This document shows, one piece after another, positions 22,992 through 34,959 of a stretch of 64,000 nucleotides of DNA (position 1 is its first letter; each line of letters opens with the position of its first letter). The notes below the pieces were generated by a model that saw only the letters and a list, made by a program, of their open reading frames with translations, made no database searches and was not told the DNA's origin. The DNA is taken from NCBI GenBank assembly GCA_026929865.2, contig CM049396.1, forward strand, positions 38,156,501 through 38,220,500. The letters run 5' to 3'. Source of the stretch: Hyperoplus lanceolatus. Lineage: Eukaryota; Chordata; Actinopteri; Uranoscopiformes; Ammodytidae. The position numbers were made by a program, and so were the translations under genes.

Positions 22992-23602
22992 AGAGCTGGA
23001 TCCCATTACAGAGACCGCATCCTTGGAAGGACGCGGTCTCGCGGTGTATGAAGGCCATAGCCTGTGAAGGCCGATTCGAAGGCCGATTCCAAGGCCATCG
23101 AGCGTTGTTAAACGAGGCGGTCTCCGCAAGTCTCCGTTTCGCTCTGTTTACGAGCATTTCCGGTTTGCGTAACAAGCCGTTACCTTGCGTGACGACTCGC
23201 CGCTCCTGTGCTGCCTAGCAACCCTGATTGCTGCCAACGGAAACAGCCCTGTCAACGGAGGAAAAAAGAAAAAAGAAGTTGCCTACCAGACGAAAAAAAA
23301 GTACAAGAAAAAAAGAAAGGAAGATAAATGTTAAGAAGATGGAGCAACACGTTGCTGTTTTGTTATTTTTTATTGTATGCCATCTCTGGAAAAAACTGCA
23401 ATGAATCTTGGGATATGTTGGGCCGCGAAGGATACATCTGATGCAGCCTTCAAAACAGTGAGACGAAGGCTGCATTTCTCGGCCGCATATGAGGAGCCTT
23501 GCAAGGAGCCTTGCAAATGGAACAACCTTTGCGCGCCGCTATGACGCAATCGTTCTTCAAATGCCGCCTTCGTAGACTGCAACCCCTGTATTGAGATTCA
23601 CC
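22992..23602. repeat. Insert with TCCCATTACAGAGACC start inside composite copy 2
   Basis: Composite copy 1 reads straight through this point, so this block is an insertion. It starts near GGATCCCATTACAGAGACCG, followed by tandem GAAGGCCGATTC(C/G)AAGGCC words. The same start, with few changes, occurs at 32,750-32,870. The right boundary near 23,590-23,602 is approximate. Family unknown. Confidence 0.6.
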
Positions 23603-23907
23603 CTGGGTCTACTTCTGAAAGCTCTGGGCTGGCACTTAACAGAATTACTTACACCTGGCTTGACAAAGCGGCCCCTTTTCATCCTGGATTGGCGTTTATG
23701 CAACTGTCTAATCCAAAGTGCCCAGGCTAGGCTTTGTCAAGGCTGGCTTTATCAATCATCCTGGATATCTTAATTCCACTTTTATGCAATAGGCCCCAGG
23801 AGTAAGGTAAGTAAGCCTGATTGTAAACAACTGCCCATGAGCACATGCTGCTGTTCCAACGGTGATCATAAAAACCCGGAGTGGAGCTGAAACACCATTG
23901 CTTGTGA

Positions 23908-24372
23908 GAAAAAACAATGGCAGAGGCTAAAAAAATCCCGTCAATAAACTTTAATGAATTTGAAAAGAAATCTCTTTAAAAAATTGTTTGAAACCATCCG
24001 GTTATTGAATCTAAAAGCCATACTGCTGGGACTGAGCAAATAAATAGTTGGGCCGCAATTTGCAACAAATTCAATTAATGAAAATGTTACTAAGAGAACA
24101 ATACACACACTTCAGGTTATCTTCACTACTATCGGTATTTCACATCTTTCTCATTTATAATTTTGACATTATATTTAATGATATCTGCACTGATAGACTC
24201 TGTAAAAACCCAAATCTCGCCTTAAAGAAGAGCTTGCCATAACCTTTCAACAAAGGACAAAAAAGATGACGTTGCATGAAAGTTAGCCTGAGAATTCCAT
24301 GAACAGAAAATGCAATATCTGAAGGAAGTATGACATGATAATTAAAATTATACTGGTGGAATTGGACATTAT
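23908..24372 (+). pseudogene. Decayed Myb/SANT-like protein gene of a Harbinger element
   Basis: From the ATG the frame reads MAEAKKIPSINFNEFEKKSL, stop, KIV, stop, NHPVIESKS and then SWAAICNKFN. The pattern (acidic/aromatic start, hydrophobic helix, ...W..I...FN) fits the Myb/SANT-like DNA-binding protein encoded beside PIF-Harbinger transposases. After a frameshift, a C-terminal coiled coil EFHEQKMQYLKEVYD-like reading (about 24,295-24,345) also fits. Two in-frame stops and a shift make it dead. It supports the Harbinger assignment of the surrounding composite. The catalytic transposase partner was not found. Confidence 0.65.
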
Positions 24373-24379
24373 TTAACCT

Positions 24380-24830
24380 TTATTTTACCAGGCAAAATTG
24401 CTTGAGGTCAAATGACCTCTTTTCCGAGCAAGGCCTGGCCAAAATGGCAGCAGTTAGAATGAATGAAATATAAGACAAACATAAGAAGAAAGCACAGACA
24501 TGAGAAAACAGAGACAAATACATTGCAGAAGGCGAAGAAGAAGAACAATTTTGAGGCAATGAGAAAAGTTTTAAAAATCATTTTTAGTGATGAGTTCCTG
24601 CAATTAGAGTGTCTTTTGAATAGTGTTCCAGGCGGTGGGAGCAGAGTACATGAAAGCCCTCTTCCCAAACTCAGTACGAGTTCTGGGGACAGCGGTGGAA
24701 AGAAAGTCCAGAGAGCGTAAACTGTATGACATGAAGTTGGAAGAGAGAGCTATGATTCAAACAAGATACAGTACTGAGACAATTGTGATGACTAATCACA
24801 GTGAAGATATAAGTAGAAAATAAAAGGTGT
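24380..24830 (-). repeat. 3' end of a non-LTR retrotransposon (CR1/L2/Rex group), minus strand
   Basis: On the minus strand, RTEFGKRAFMYSAPTAWNTI (about 24,690-24,630) is the conserved C-terminal motif of these reverse-transcriptase ORFs. A stop and the 3' UTR ending CCTGGTAAAATAAAGGTTAAAT (about 24,372-24,392) follow. Only the last few hundred bases are present. Confidence 0.75.
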
Positions 24831-25364
24831 TCATGTTGTGTTTTGTCATTTTGTTATTCATGTGTGTCAGTATTTTAAATCACAACAGCCACATTTGAAA
24901 ACAGAATTGTTTTAGACACTCATTGTAATGTGCTGAATACGTCTTCAATTTAAATGCATCCATCTAATAAACTCAAGCAAAGTTGTTATTTTCAGTGCAT
25001 TTTCCATATTTGAAAGCGGTCTCGAAATGTAAGTTCATCAAATAAATGTTTTGGATGAGACCTATCCACAAGTACTCTTCTGGCTGGCCTCTGCAGTGGG
25101 AGTTGGTCTTCATTTAGATATTCCAAATAGTCCATGCTCTCTCACAAACACCACTAAGATGAAGTTAAACCTGCCTCTTTGGAGGATTAAATTAAGATCA
25201 AATTTAGTCTAGTCGACAGTCTTGCAGTTGGCTTTGTTTAATCCAGAACAGCTTTAATCTAGGACTATTTTAAACTGAGTCTGTGCAAGTGGCTTTGAAT
25301 TAATCCAGCTCAACAGGCATTTTAGTCTCGAACTAGGCTTAAACCTTTTCTGTGAAACCAGCCC

Positions 25365-27140
25365 ACAGAGTTTTAAAGTGCATTTAGTGGCTCCAAAGTA
25401 AGCAGTGTGAGAGCATTGCAGTGGTGTTGCGACCTCAGTTGCAGTAGCATTATTATTAGCATACTGTCAGATATCATCCTGTTTGCCTCCAGACTAGTTG
25501 CAAAGACCTTTTAGCACTGTTTGAACTTTCTCTCACGGTTAAAAAAAACATATTCTCCATTGTTGCATGCTGCTATTTGCTTTGACACACACTGGCTGAC
25601 ATTTCCATGCAAGTCTCTCAGATATTCATGTCATCATATTCTGGCACAAAATGTATTTTCTAAGCTATAGGAGTAGTGTTTTTTTTGCATAGATAGCTGA
25701 CTTTGTACCACATGAGAATATTTTGTTTTTTAAATGTACTTTAAAAGACAGCTGTTTTTGGCTTACTTTAATGATAGCAATGCCAGTCTGGTCCAGACTC
25801 CTAAACTATTGTATGGATTGCCATGGCATTTTATACAGATATGTATATCTCCCAGAAACACCTACAGATTTGGTGATAGTTATTTTTGCGCTCCACCATT
25901 GTGTGCGTTTTTAGCAAAATGTCTCCACGACAACTAGATGTACAGCTCAGGTTAACATGCACTGATTGTATGAGACGAATATCCCAAATCTATTTCTGTG
26001 TACCACTTGACCAGCAATGTCAAATCACATCACGTAGTTAAAGGCCAAGAATGCTTTCCAGACCGGAGCTCCTCCTGTCCAGCAGCTAACAGTGGCCCCG
26101 TTGTCATTTCCAGCCATTCATGTCAAGGCAACAGACTGTCCAACTACATCGTCTGTAAGCAAAGGAAATAACAATGGTTGAACGGGAGCTTGGGGTTGAA
26201 CATGGCAGGGCAGTGTCGCAAAATACATTGGTTGCAGAGAGAGAGAGAGTGTGTGTGTACACAGTATGTGTGCTGCCAGCAGCTGATATGAATAGGTTTA
26301 TAAATGCTTAAGTTATCTGTCAACATGATGTTATCTGGCATTTAACCATTTATGATCTTTGGAGGGGTAAAAAAAATATGACGTGATAACCAAGGACAGA
26401 AATATATGTTTCTGTGGCAATGAGCAGGAAACAAAAATCTGATGTAAAAGTGGACATTGGTTGGGAATAATGACTTTCACAGAGTGCTCAGATAACGCAT
26501 CTTGTTTTTGAAGATGTAAAGAGTTTTGATCAGTGTAGACTTCTGTATGGCTTTTCCATCCGGAGAAGCCTTTGAGATATGAATCCCTGTGAGACTGCGC
26601 TCTCATAGATTGGCATATGCTGCATTTGCCACACATCTGCTAATGTATCAAATTGCCTTCATGCAAAGTGCACTTCTCTTAAAAAGAAATCTGTCAAGGT
26701 AAATTTTTTGGCACAAGTCTGCAAAAAAGTTGCCTATATGACCTCAGTCCACTTAAAATACATTTCAACTACTAGACCATTCCTTTTGGAAGCCAGCTGA
26801 GCATCCTGTCTCTGCTTTTATCCATTATCATCTCATAAGTGCAAGTGCAAACATGCCTCGGTAGTATAAATTTGAGAGAGATAGGAAACTTCTTGTTTAA
26901 TGATCTTCATGTTACATAGGACTGGACTAGTTTATGCAAGGTAATTGGAATGCAAGATTCGGTGAATGTGTGTTTTATGACAGACTATAAATCATTCATT
27001 TGCTCAATATATCACAGCAGGCTGTTTAAAAGACTGGAGCTTTTTTTAATAGTATACTTTAAGTATATTGTGTTGTGCTTCATATGTGCTTCAATGCACT
27101 ATTCTAAAGGACAGTTAAAGTATGATTTTTATTAGTATAT
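25365..27140. other. Apparently unique sequence, no gene recognised
   Basis: AT-rich, with scattered short frames that lack domains. No inverted termini or retroelement tails were found. A short GA/TG run lies at 26,240-26,260. Confidence 0.45.
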
Positions 27141-27144
27141 TTAA

Positions 27145-28070
27145 AGCGGCTACGAGTAACATTTAAATATCTTTTAAACAGCCTCATGTTTCCTCTGATA
27201 ATCATAAATTACCTTTAACAGCAAACTAGACCATCAGTGCAAAGACAGACGTTTTTAAATAGTTTTTATTACTGCTTTTGGTCTGGTCGCACACCCATTC
27301 CGATTTTCGGTTCGCTCGTGCAAGCTCTATGGTCACATATCCGTATTGGTCGCAGATTTCAGTGTGGCGCAGCAACGTGAATTGAGAAGCCCATCCCTCC
27401 AGGTGAGGGAAGGGGAGCGGGAGCCTTGTTTGATACAGTTATTTGTCGTCATAATGACTGATAACGGGGCTGAACCATCAAAGAAAAAAAAGAAAATGCA
27501 ATGAAGAAAAGCCAAAAGGGAGAGTGATATAGGCTACGGGGGGACGAGGGCGTTGCCAAGCAACGTGTATACAATTTCACGAGAGCGAAACTAGACTGCA
27601 GTGTTTACTCCTAAATGAATGAGCGGTTGGTACTAACACAAAGTTTGCTTTGCTTCACCATCATCAGATAACCATTGTCTGAAATAGTCATTATTTACAA
27701 CAACATAAACACATTACCTCATCGTGATCCATACTAACTGCCGTCTATCGTTCATTCGCTTTCTGTGAGGACACGTACTCTTTCAGCTCCGTGAGAGAGA
27801 GAGAGTAGTTAGGTGAACCTGCATCAACTCATTGCAATCAGGTGCGTGTGTGACTGGCATTAGTTCATGCAGTGTCAAAACCACTCTCACGGAGCCGAAA
27901 AGAGTCCTCACACTTTCAACACACGGACATGCGCTATATTGCTCCCTTCTCAGTTCACACTCACGCGCCTGGCACGCGCTAGAAAACAGCTTTGCAACAG
28001 CGGGCGTCGTAAAAATACTACCGCTTTTGTCCAAAGGGGACGCCAACGTGCCATGTTACTCGTAGTGGCT
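27145..28070. mobile_element. 926-bp TTAA-inserting element with AGC(G/C)(G/A)CTACGAGTAACAT ends
   Basis: TTAA at 27,141-27,144 and 28,071-28,074. Termini AGCGGCTACGAGTAACAT and ATGTTACTCGTAGTGGCT are inverted with two differences. The interior has a GC-rich, CpG-containing right half with GAGAGA tracts. Overlapping frames there (27,783-28,085) show no domain and are probably chance. TTAA target use fits Kolobok or piggyBac; the ends start AG rather than CCC, which favours a Kolobok-like element. Confidence 0.82.
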
Positions 28071-28074
28071 TTAA

Positions 28075-29968
28075 GTGTTGTATGAATATATTTTTAAAAG
28101 TATAATTTAATCTTTGCTTCTATTTTAGAGATATAGATATATAGAGAGAGATTATAAATAACGACCACATAATACTTTGGTGATACTGGTTTATTAGGAA
28201 TGAACTAATAGACTTGATAGGCTAAACTTTCATCACCGTCGGATCTTCCTGTCCGATGTTACAACGTGAGTAAGCGGGCAGGCCTGCCGTCAAGAGGGAA
28301 ACACCTGTACAGTTGTCCCGGGCCCAGGAGGGGTGGTTGGCACCGGGAAAAAAATAAAAACAATAAAAGAGAAAAAGAAGAAGACGCTCCTTTGTTTACT
28401 GTTACTAAAGTAAAATAAAAACTACATCAACAAGGACATGCTCATCCCACTTCTGTGCTGCAGCATGTGATGCAACAATTTGATTATTTTATCCAGCCAT
28501 CCATGTCATTAACTTGATGCTCTGTGGTATGAATTATACTATGAAGATGATGTTGTCCCGGGCGCAGGCAAGACACATAGCAGGCAGTAACAGGTCTCTT
28601 CCCAGGCTTGACTGTTTCAGGCAGCACTGTGCGCGTTACGCTTTACGCACGGGTCCAAGACAATCGGTCAGGATTTGATGGTGATGAATGTTCTATAATC
28701 TGCTTCACACCCACACAGGTCGGCTGTTACACTGATCACAGGTTTATACAGTGACATTGTTTTTAATAAAGCAGCCCTTATTGAATAAACCTGAGCTCCA
28801 TCATAACTCTTTTCGTCTATATAAGTATACAAGCCACTTCCTGTAGAATTCCCCCATAATATGACTCAATATTGATTCAATATAAGTTCATGAGTGGTGA
28901 AGAGAGAGACAGAGAAGTGGAGTATAGCATGTTTGCGCCTAAATACGCGGTATTTGTTCCACTAAAACGGCATGTTGCAATTAGCGCTGGCCTTGGAGGA
29001 TAAGGTGCTATTTGCAACGAGGCTTAATTACATAGGAATGGATTTTGAATATTCCCTCACATTCAAATGGGCCAGGTGCACCATCGGCGCTGTCTGCACC
29101 ACAGGGCAGTTTCAGTGCAGTCTGTGAGCATTTCCCACTTTGCGCATCGACTGTGGCTAGGACGCTGTTTTTTGATGTCATTTTACACCTGTTTAGCAGC
29201 CGCAAAAGCAGAGCAATCCTTTAGTGGATGTGGCCCTACATTTTCCTGCATCATTTAAGGGCATCCTATAGTCTCCAGGTAGAGAGTGACTAAGACACAC
29301 CTATTTCCCAGGTGAGACCCAGGAATTAATCACCACACTAAACATCACCACATAATGCATACACATATTCATCCAGTATGTAAATTAAATTCATATTTCA
29401 TCACACTTTGTATCATAATTTCAACAATAACTCAAAATAGATTTACTTCTAAACAAAAAAACTCAACACGTGCTTAGACAAGAAGCAGATTTCCTATTGT
29501 GAGTGCACCATTAAACCTTAAAAAAAATGCTATACTTTTAGGTGTCCAAAACCTCAGCATGTGTCCCTTTTGCCTGAGAGTTAATTGGATGCCAGGGCCT
29601 TCGTACAAACAGATTTATGTTCTTTCGGGCTAATGCTTCGTCTGGAGCATGACTTTGCTTCTGCTAATGTGTGGCCTGACATGGCCTGGGCCTGGTGTGT
29701 CTCCAGGCTCCCCATGCTAAGCAGTGCTGTCTGCCCCAGCACCAGGAGCCAAAACATGCACTCAATCCGTCCCACGGAGCAGCTGCTACACATTTCACCC
29801 GGGCCATCACTCTCTCAAATAGCCAGACTGAGACCTAAAGTAGTTTCTGAGCTCTAATGCCCTGCACAGAGATGCTTTTAAATCATGCATGTGACATTTG
29901 TGTGCATATGCATCCCATGAATATAAAAGCAGTGAGTTCTGTTGCTGAGGAGTACATGAAAAACAGGG
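28075..29968. other. Apparently unique sequence; possible conserved non-coding block near 29.56-29.93 kb
   Basis: No exon with domain support. TTGTCCCGGGC(C/G)CAGG appears twice (28,313 and 28,553). The block at about 29,560-29,930 is complex, non-repetitive and stop-rich, and contains ATGCAT/TGCATATGCA words. It reads like regulatory rather than coding DNA, but this is impression only. Confidence 0.35.
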
Positions 29969-29976
29969 CCTTAGAC

Positions 29977-30644
29977 CAGTGGTTTTCAAACTGCGCGGGG
30001 TTATTTTTTTATTTAATTTTTCTTTGAGTTTGTGTTTTTTATATTAAGATCACAGCATAGCTGGACAAGAGTTCTTCTGCTTCGTTCCTCTCACTGCATT
30101 TAAATGCATTCATTATATTACAGAAAATTGGTATCGTTAAAGAAAAAGAGCACCAAGCCCAACCCAGAGGACCCTGCATGTTTTTTTTTAATTCTAAATT
30201 AATATTTTTATGGAAAATCCATGTGTCTTTCTTCAATAGCTTCTAATTCATCAAACCCAGTGTCTCCAAATTATTTGTTTACACAAAATTCCTCATATTT
30301 AGCCTCTTAATTTTCCTCTAAAAGTGCACCAGATTCATGCATTTCACTTTAAAAAGGTGAATGACATTTAACTAGTCAATAATTTGGGCAAGTCTGTCTG
30401 CCTATCTTTCTCACTCCGCTGCACACTCAGTCACTACTATCCATGCTTAAAGGAAGCAGGATTAAAATACTGGATTAAGATGCTAAAATGTATTAAAAAA
30501 TGTGTTTAAAAACGCATTTTTTTTTAGAATGCTTCAAAAATATGTTTAAATTTGTAAAATAATTAAAAGATCTTTCAAAACACACAGGATAGAACATTTG
30601 TTCTCTGAGGGGGGGCTCACTCTCTCACACTTTGAAAACCCCTG
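29977..30644. mobile_element. 668-bp hAT (Charlie-like) MITE, TSD CCTTAGAC/CCATAGAC
   Basis: The 8-bp flanks differ at one base. Ends CAGTGGTTTTCAAACTGCG and CACTTTGAAAACCCCTG are an imperfect inverted pair in Charlie style, followed by GGGG/GGGGGGG tracts. The internal GTGCACCAGATTCATGCATT block is shared with 8,095. No coding region. Confidence 0.85.
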
Positions 30645-32335
30645 CCATAGACGAAGGGCCAAATGTAACGTAGAGGACCCTTCCTCCAAGGCTGTTGGAG
30701 CTGTAACATCTAAAGGATGTCTACTCAGCACATGGCTCAACAGCAGCAGAAAAATATAAATTGATTGGAAGTGAACTCCCACAGTGCAATGTGTTGGAGA
30801 TGCAGTGTGAAGTGATGTGGGCATCGGAGGAAAGAGGTTCTCATGCAAAGTTACATACAATCTCTACTGAAGCACCAGTGAGGATTGCTTCGGTGAATGG
30901 ACAGCACTAAAACAAATATGAAAGACATGAGGTTCCGTATTGGAAACGAGTTGGTGTTTGGAATAATGAATTGCTTAAAGCGATAGAGTGCCACGATGCA
31001 CTGTAAAAATGTTTACTGTAAAGTTCACTGGAAATCGTTGTCTTCTAACTGTATGGTCATTGTGGTACTGTTATTGTAATCTACCATTGTCCCCCTTTTT
31101 TAAGGTCAAAATCTCCATTTGAATGACATTTGTATTTATCAGCTTAAAAGCCCCTTTGGCTGTCTTGTATGGTGGAAGAGGACGCTAAACTCACTACATC
31201 ATACAAGAACTCACTTTGACACATCACATTCACATTGGGTAAACAGCATCATAAAAGGCTCATGTAAATTGTTTCATTTACTTGTGTTTTGTCAATTTGC
31301 ATGTGTTTTCTACAGAGCACTGAGCTCGCTGTAGAAATGGCTGTTTGCTCAACTGGCGGTAAATGGTGTGCCTGAAAAGCCTTTGATGAGGCAGGGCAGA
31401 ACACATTCAAAGTTTGTGTTGCAGCCATTAGTATGCACAAATACATTGGCTATCATAAAGGATAAAATATATGCAATAATACAGTACATGAGCATGTATT
31501 CTGTTGGATTTCTGTTTAGTTTTGATAAAGAGAGGTACAGTATATAGATGAGTGTTGCAGTGTACAGTACATTTAAGTTCCTAATTCCTAAATGCAGTAG
31601 TGACACAACTGCACACACACATGGAACAGATCTAATCACTTGTGTTAATAAAAAGTAAAGCAACAGACATCATAGCAATAAAATAACAATGAAAACAGAT
31701 TATTTTACTAAATATTTACGATAATGTAGATACTGCAGTTGCCTTCATGCTATGTCTACATATAAGAATAGACAGGAATGTCAATGTTGACAAGGTTTTT
31801 TCTCCCTCGAAGAAATTCTCTTCACTGAAATTACCTACGAAAATAGTAACGAAAAAAAAAACATAATAATGTTGCTTCTCAATGATAACTGGCCATATAG
31901 ATATAATCAATTTCAGATATCTGTCTCATGAATTTCACCAGAACATTTAAGTCAACATCCACATAAATTGTTTACACATTAATTGAAACAACTTTCTATA
32001 AAATAAATAGGCCTTATGAATACTGACCACAGTTTTCTCTCTAGACAACGACTCCCCTCCTCAAAAATCCCAATTTAAACATGATCACAACATGGTATTG
32101 CAACATTATTGATATCCCAACTGCTCTAAGACGGTCCTTTTCATTGTCTTAAATAAGTTATTATAAATTGTGGGATGTCCGTATTCAGGGGCGTTTCTAG
32201 GTTTCTAAAACATCGGGGGCTGAGACCAAGAGGGAAAAGGCTAGTGTAACATACTTTATTTCGCATGCACATTTAGTTCAGTTTATTATAGCCTAAAATA
32301 GCTAACTGACTAATGTGCTGCTTATCCCCAGACAT
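30645..32335. other. Mostly unique sequence, no gene recognised
   Basis: CACTGTAAAAATGTTTACTG at about 30,999 is a fragment of an ACTGTAAA-type repeat. CAGGGGCGTTTCTAGGTTTC at 32,187 resembles one end of a hAT-like repeat, but no partner was found. Confidence 0.4.
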
Positions 32336-32339
32336 TTAA

Positions 32340-32732
32340 CCCTTTCATGCATAGTGGTCACTGCAGTGGACAGCTATTCAAATGCTGTTTTCTTGAATAT
32401 GCATGGGTGTAGATCGCCTAGTTGCATATCAGCCACTACAGTGGACTCTTGTGTGTCATCCAATGCATTGCCAACCAGTGGCCAACCATTGTAAGAGCAG
32501 CCACAATTAGTCAAAACCAAGATGGCCGACAGGGAGCAGAAAAGTTGTGTAGCTCAGGAATATCCTGTAAATACTTCTAAAATAGGAGAGCCTGGCAGGT
32601 AAAAAAATATGGCAACATCAAGTAACATCTTAGGAATCATATAGTTGTTAAAATTTCCAATTATTGATTTTACATTGGGAGGAAATTATGTTTAATCACC
32701 TGTCCACTAAATTGGACATCATGCATCACGAC
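32340..32732. mobile_element. piggyBac-like MITE, TTAA flanks
   Basis: TTAA (32,336-32,339; 32,733-32,736) flanks a left end CCCTTTCATGCATAGTGGTC and a degenerate right end GGACATCATGCATCACGAC. The repeated ACTGCAGTGGACA/ACTACAGTGGACT words near the left end and CTGTCCACTAAATTGGACAT near the right are subterminal repeats. CCC starts and TTAA sites are piggyBac hallmarks. Confidence 0.8.
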
Positions 32733-32747
32733 TTAAATAAATACAGT

Positions 32748-32870
32748 AGCTGTATCCCATTACAGAGACCACATCCTTAGAAGGACGCGGTCTCGCGGTC
32801 TATGAAGGCCATAGCCTGTGAAGGCCGATTCCAAGGCCGATTCCAAGGCCAACGAGCGTTGTTAAAGAGG
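32748..32870. repeat. Partial second copy of the TCCCATTACAGAGACC repeat
   Basis: It matches 22,996-23,110 closely (GAAGGACGCGGTCTCGCGGT, GGCCATAGCCTGTGAAGGCC). It stops at TTAA, where a different sequence beginning AGAGGACCTATGATGC takes over. That suggests a later TTAA insertion whose right end is lost. Confidence 0.65.
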
Positions 32871-33957
32871 ACCTATGATGCTTTTTGACTTTTATGACCT
32901 ATAAACGTTGTTATGATGATTTATAGTCATGCTTAACCATACTAAATTATCAAATAATGACTTACATGCATTTCGACGTATTCCCTGCTGACCGCCTGGG
33001 GTGTCTGTGCAGAGCACTAGATACTATTCTAGCCAGTCGAGAAGTCACGTGTTCAAAGCGGTTTGAGGCTTTGTAACTTTGTGACGTCGCATGTAACTTG
33101 GTGTCGTCACCACGCGGATGTTTCCATGTATAGTAATGCTGTCCCTGTCCTCGAGAGGACTCCTAAGTCACTAAGAGTAAATCACAGACAACAATTTGAT
33201 GTTTGATGGTGTTTTGGAGAGATTTAATGCTAGTGAGCTTTATAAAAGGTACCTTTAATAGCTGTAAGGGTTTAATGATCTTAGTAAAGCTATGTTTAGA
33301 AAGTATAGACACATTTATATTTATTATATTGTTATAAAAAAATATTTATTTAGTTAATTTTCCTCCAGTTGTTTTGGGTTTATGATGCACTGAAAGTTAC
33401 TGTTGGTGTCACGTTTGGGTTTAATTTCCAACAGAGTAGGATATGTGGCGCTTCGCAGCATCTCCTCCGTTCCACAGATCTGCTACTGTATAGTTGCGCG
33501 TCTCGCCTCTTTCCTTCCGCATGTACTTTACGATTTTGCCGGCTGTTGTTTCTAAATTGTGAATTTCCTGGTTTGTCGCTGTCTGACTATTGCTGCATAG
33601 TCCGCCATTGAGAGAAATACAGTGAGAGTGCATGGCGTGCAGCTGTTCAATGAGGATATTTTTCCGATTCAAATCATTGTAAAATTTAAAATGAATAGAC
33701 CTATGTGGCGCTATTGTAGGTTAATTGTGAACGAATGTGTGGGAAACCCTGCAGTATCTTGGTTTCATGTTAAATCAGTGTCACTTGTCATTAATTGTAT
33801 ATAAAAACTCTTTACTTTAATACAGCGACACGATATGGATATCTCCCACAGTGTTTCCATCATAAATTCACTCTTAGCTCTCATTCCCTCTCAGCCAATC
33901 ACTGTGGGCATAGAAGGTATGAACATGACATCATCCATAGCAACAGGGTCAACACTT
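32871..33957. repeat. AGAGGACCTATGATGC repeat, left end only
   Basis: It starts directly after TTAA with AGAGGACCTATGATGCTTTT, a style of end common in fish TTAA elements. No inverse end was found before the next element. Two frames (33,369-33,611 and 33,421-33,672) overlap on opposite strands without domains. Confidence 0.4.
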
Positions 33958-33958
33958 A

Positions 33959-34374
33959 GGTTGTGTTCCGAATCGCATACTCTTTCTTTTTTCTATTCTA
34001 CATACTACATCTGACGATAAAAAGAATCTAGTTAGGATGCAGTAGGCATACTATTGGGACATACTTTTCTCTCTTATTTCATCATAACATTGCGCCTTGA
34101 TCTTGCCTCTTGCTTTTTATATCCGTCGCATCCATGGACATCCCCGTTTGTTTTCATATGGAGGCTTCGTCGATGTTACGTCACTTCACGTGCGCACTGG
34201 ATTGTGGGTCAGAATCGCCCAAATAGGATGCACTTTTCAACACTAACAATCTTGGCCGCATGAAGTAGGACATCCGGGTACTAACCATCCTAAATCTGGC
34301 CACAAGAATCGGGACATAATAAATCTTTTTTCTACATACTATATAGTAGAAAGTATGCGATTCGGAACGCAACC
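33959..34374. mobile_element. 416-bp MITE with GGTTG(T/C)GTTCCGAATCGC ends
   Basis: GGTTGTGTTCCGAATCGCAT and GCGATTCGGAACGCAACC are inverted, and pairing runs through ACATACT/AGTATG words over about 35 bp. The flanks (CTTA, CTAG) give no clean TSD. Family not assigned. Confidence 0.8.
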
Positions 34375-34375
34375 C

Positions 34376-34535
34376 TAGTCTAGTCTTAGCTAAGGAGTCC
34401 CTCCCATTCCTTAGTAAAAGTTGGTCTTATCAGCTTTGTGAATAGGTTTTAAGAAATGACTCCTTACTAAGAACTTTTAGTGCTCCTTAGGAGTACTCTT
34501 AGCGCTAAGATAAAATGTTTTGTGAATACGGCCCC
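34376..34535. repeat. Fragment ending GTGAATACGGCCCC (Harbinger-style terminus)
   Basis: The right end TTGTGAATACGGCCCC, with internal CTAAGGAGTACTCTTAGCG words, is a Harbinger-style terminus. The left end is lost at the junction with the preceding MITE. Confidence 0.55.
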
Positions 34536-34959
34536 AGATAATGTTAGCATTCATCCTTAGACCCTTGACACAATCAATCATCAATATTAGCATGCTATTT
34601 AGCCAAATTGGTCATTTAAAGCCCTCAGAAAACTGACATATTTTCTTTGATGCAAGTTCATCAATGCATGGCTTAAAAGTATTTCTAAGATTCACAGACT
34701 GCTGTTTTATTTATCATCAGTTTTTTCTCTGTGACAGAAAACATGGTAGAAATAGTTCTCCATAGCCGTTATTAACTCTAACTCTAAATGAAGAATAAAA
34801 TTAATAATGATGCATGAGTGCAATATTTTAAAATCCAACAGTTGGCCTTAGTCCGCTTCAGTGATAACATTGGATGCCAGGGACTGTTTTTAATAGTTTT
34901 ATTTTGCTTCATTGTGTCACGTTTTAGTTTTTTTGTTGTGTTTAAGTTTTTTTCGAATT

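Larger units (their letters stand above)
18543..25364. mobile_element. Harbinger-type composite, copy 2, with nested insertions
   Basis: The left end GGGCCGGTTTCACAGACAGG and the right end TTCTGTGAAACCAGCCC near 25,350-25,364 are inverted. The left arm (to 18,678) joins an inner element starting GGGCCTGTTGCATAAAAC and ending ATGCAATAGGCCC at about 23,796. Between them sit a hAT (18,900-22,243) and a further repeat (about 22,992-23,602). To the right are a decayed Myb/SANT gene and a LINE fragment. The 3-bp flanks (ATA, ACA) do not match, so the outermost right boundary is tentative. Confidence 0.55.

Noticed and set aside
27783-28085. Three overlapping frames on both strands
   Set aside because: Mutually overlapping in GC-rich MITE sequence; no domain or splice sites.
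29585-29857. Paired + and - frames (90 and 70 codons)
   Set aside because: They mirror each other in stop-poor, GC-balanced DNA with no recognisable motif.
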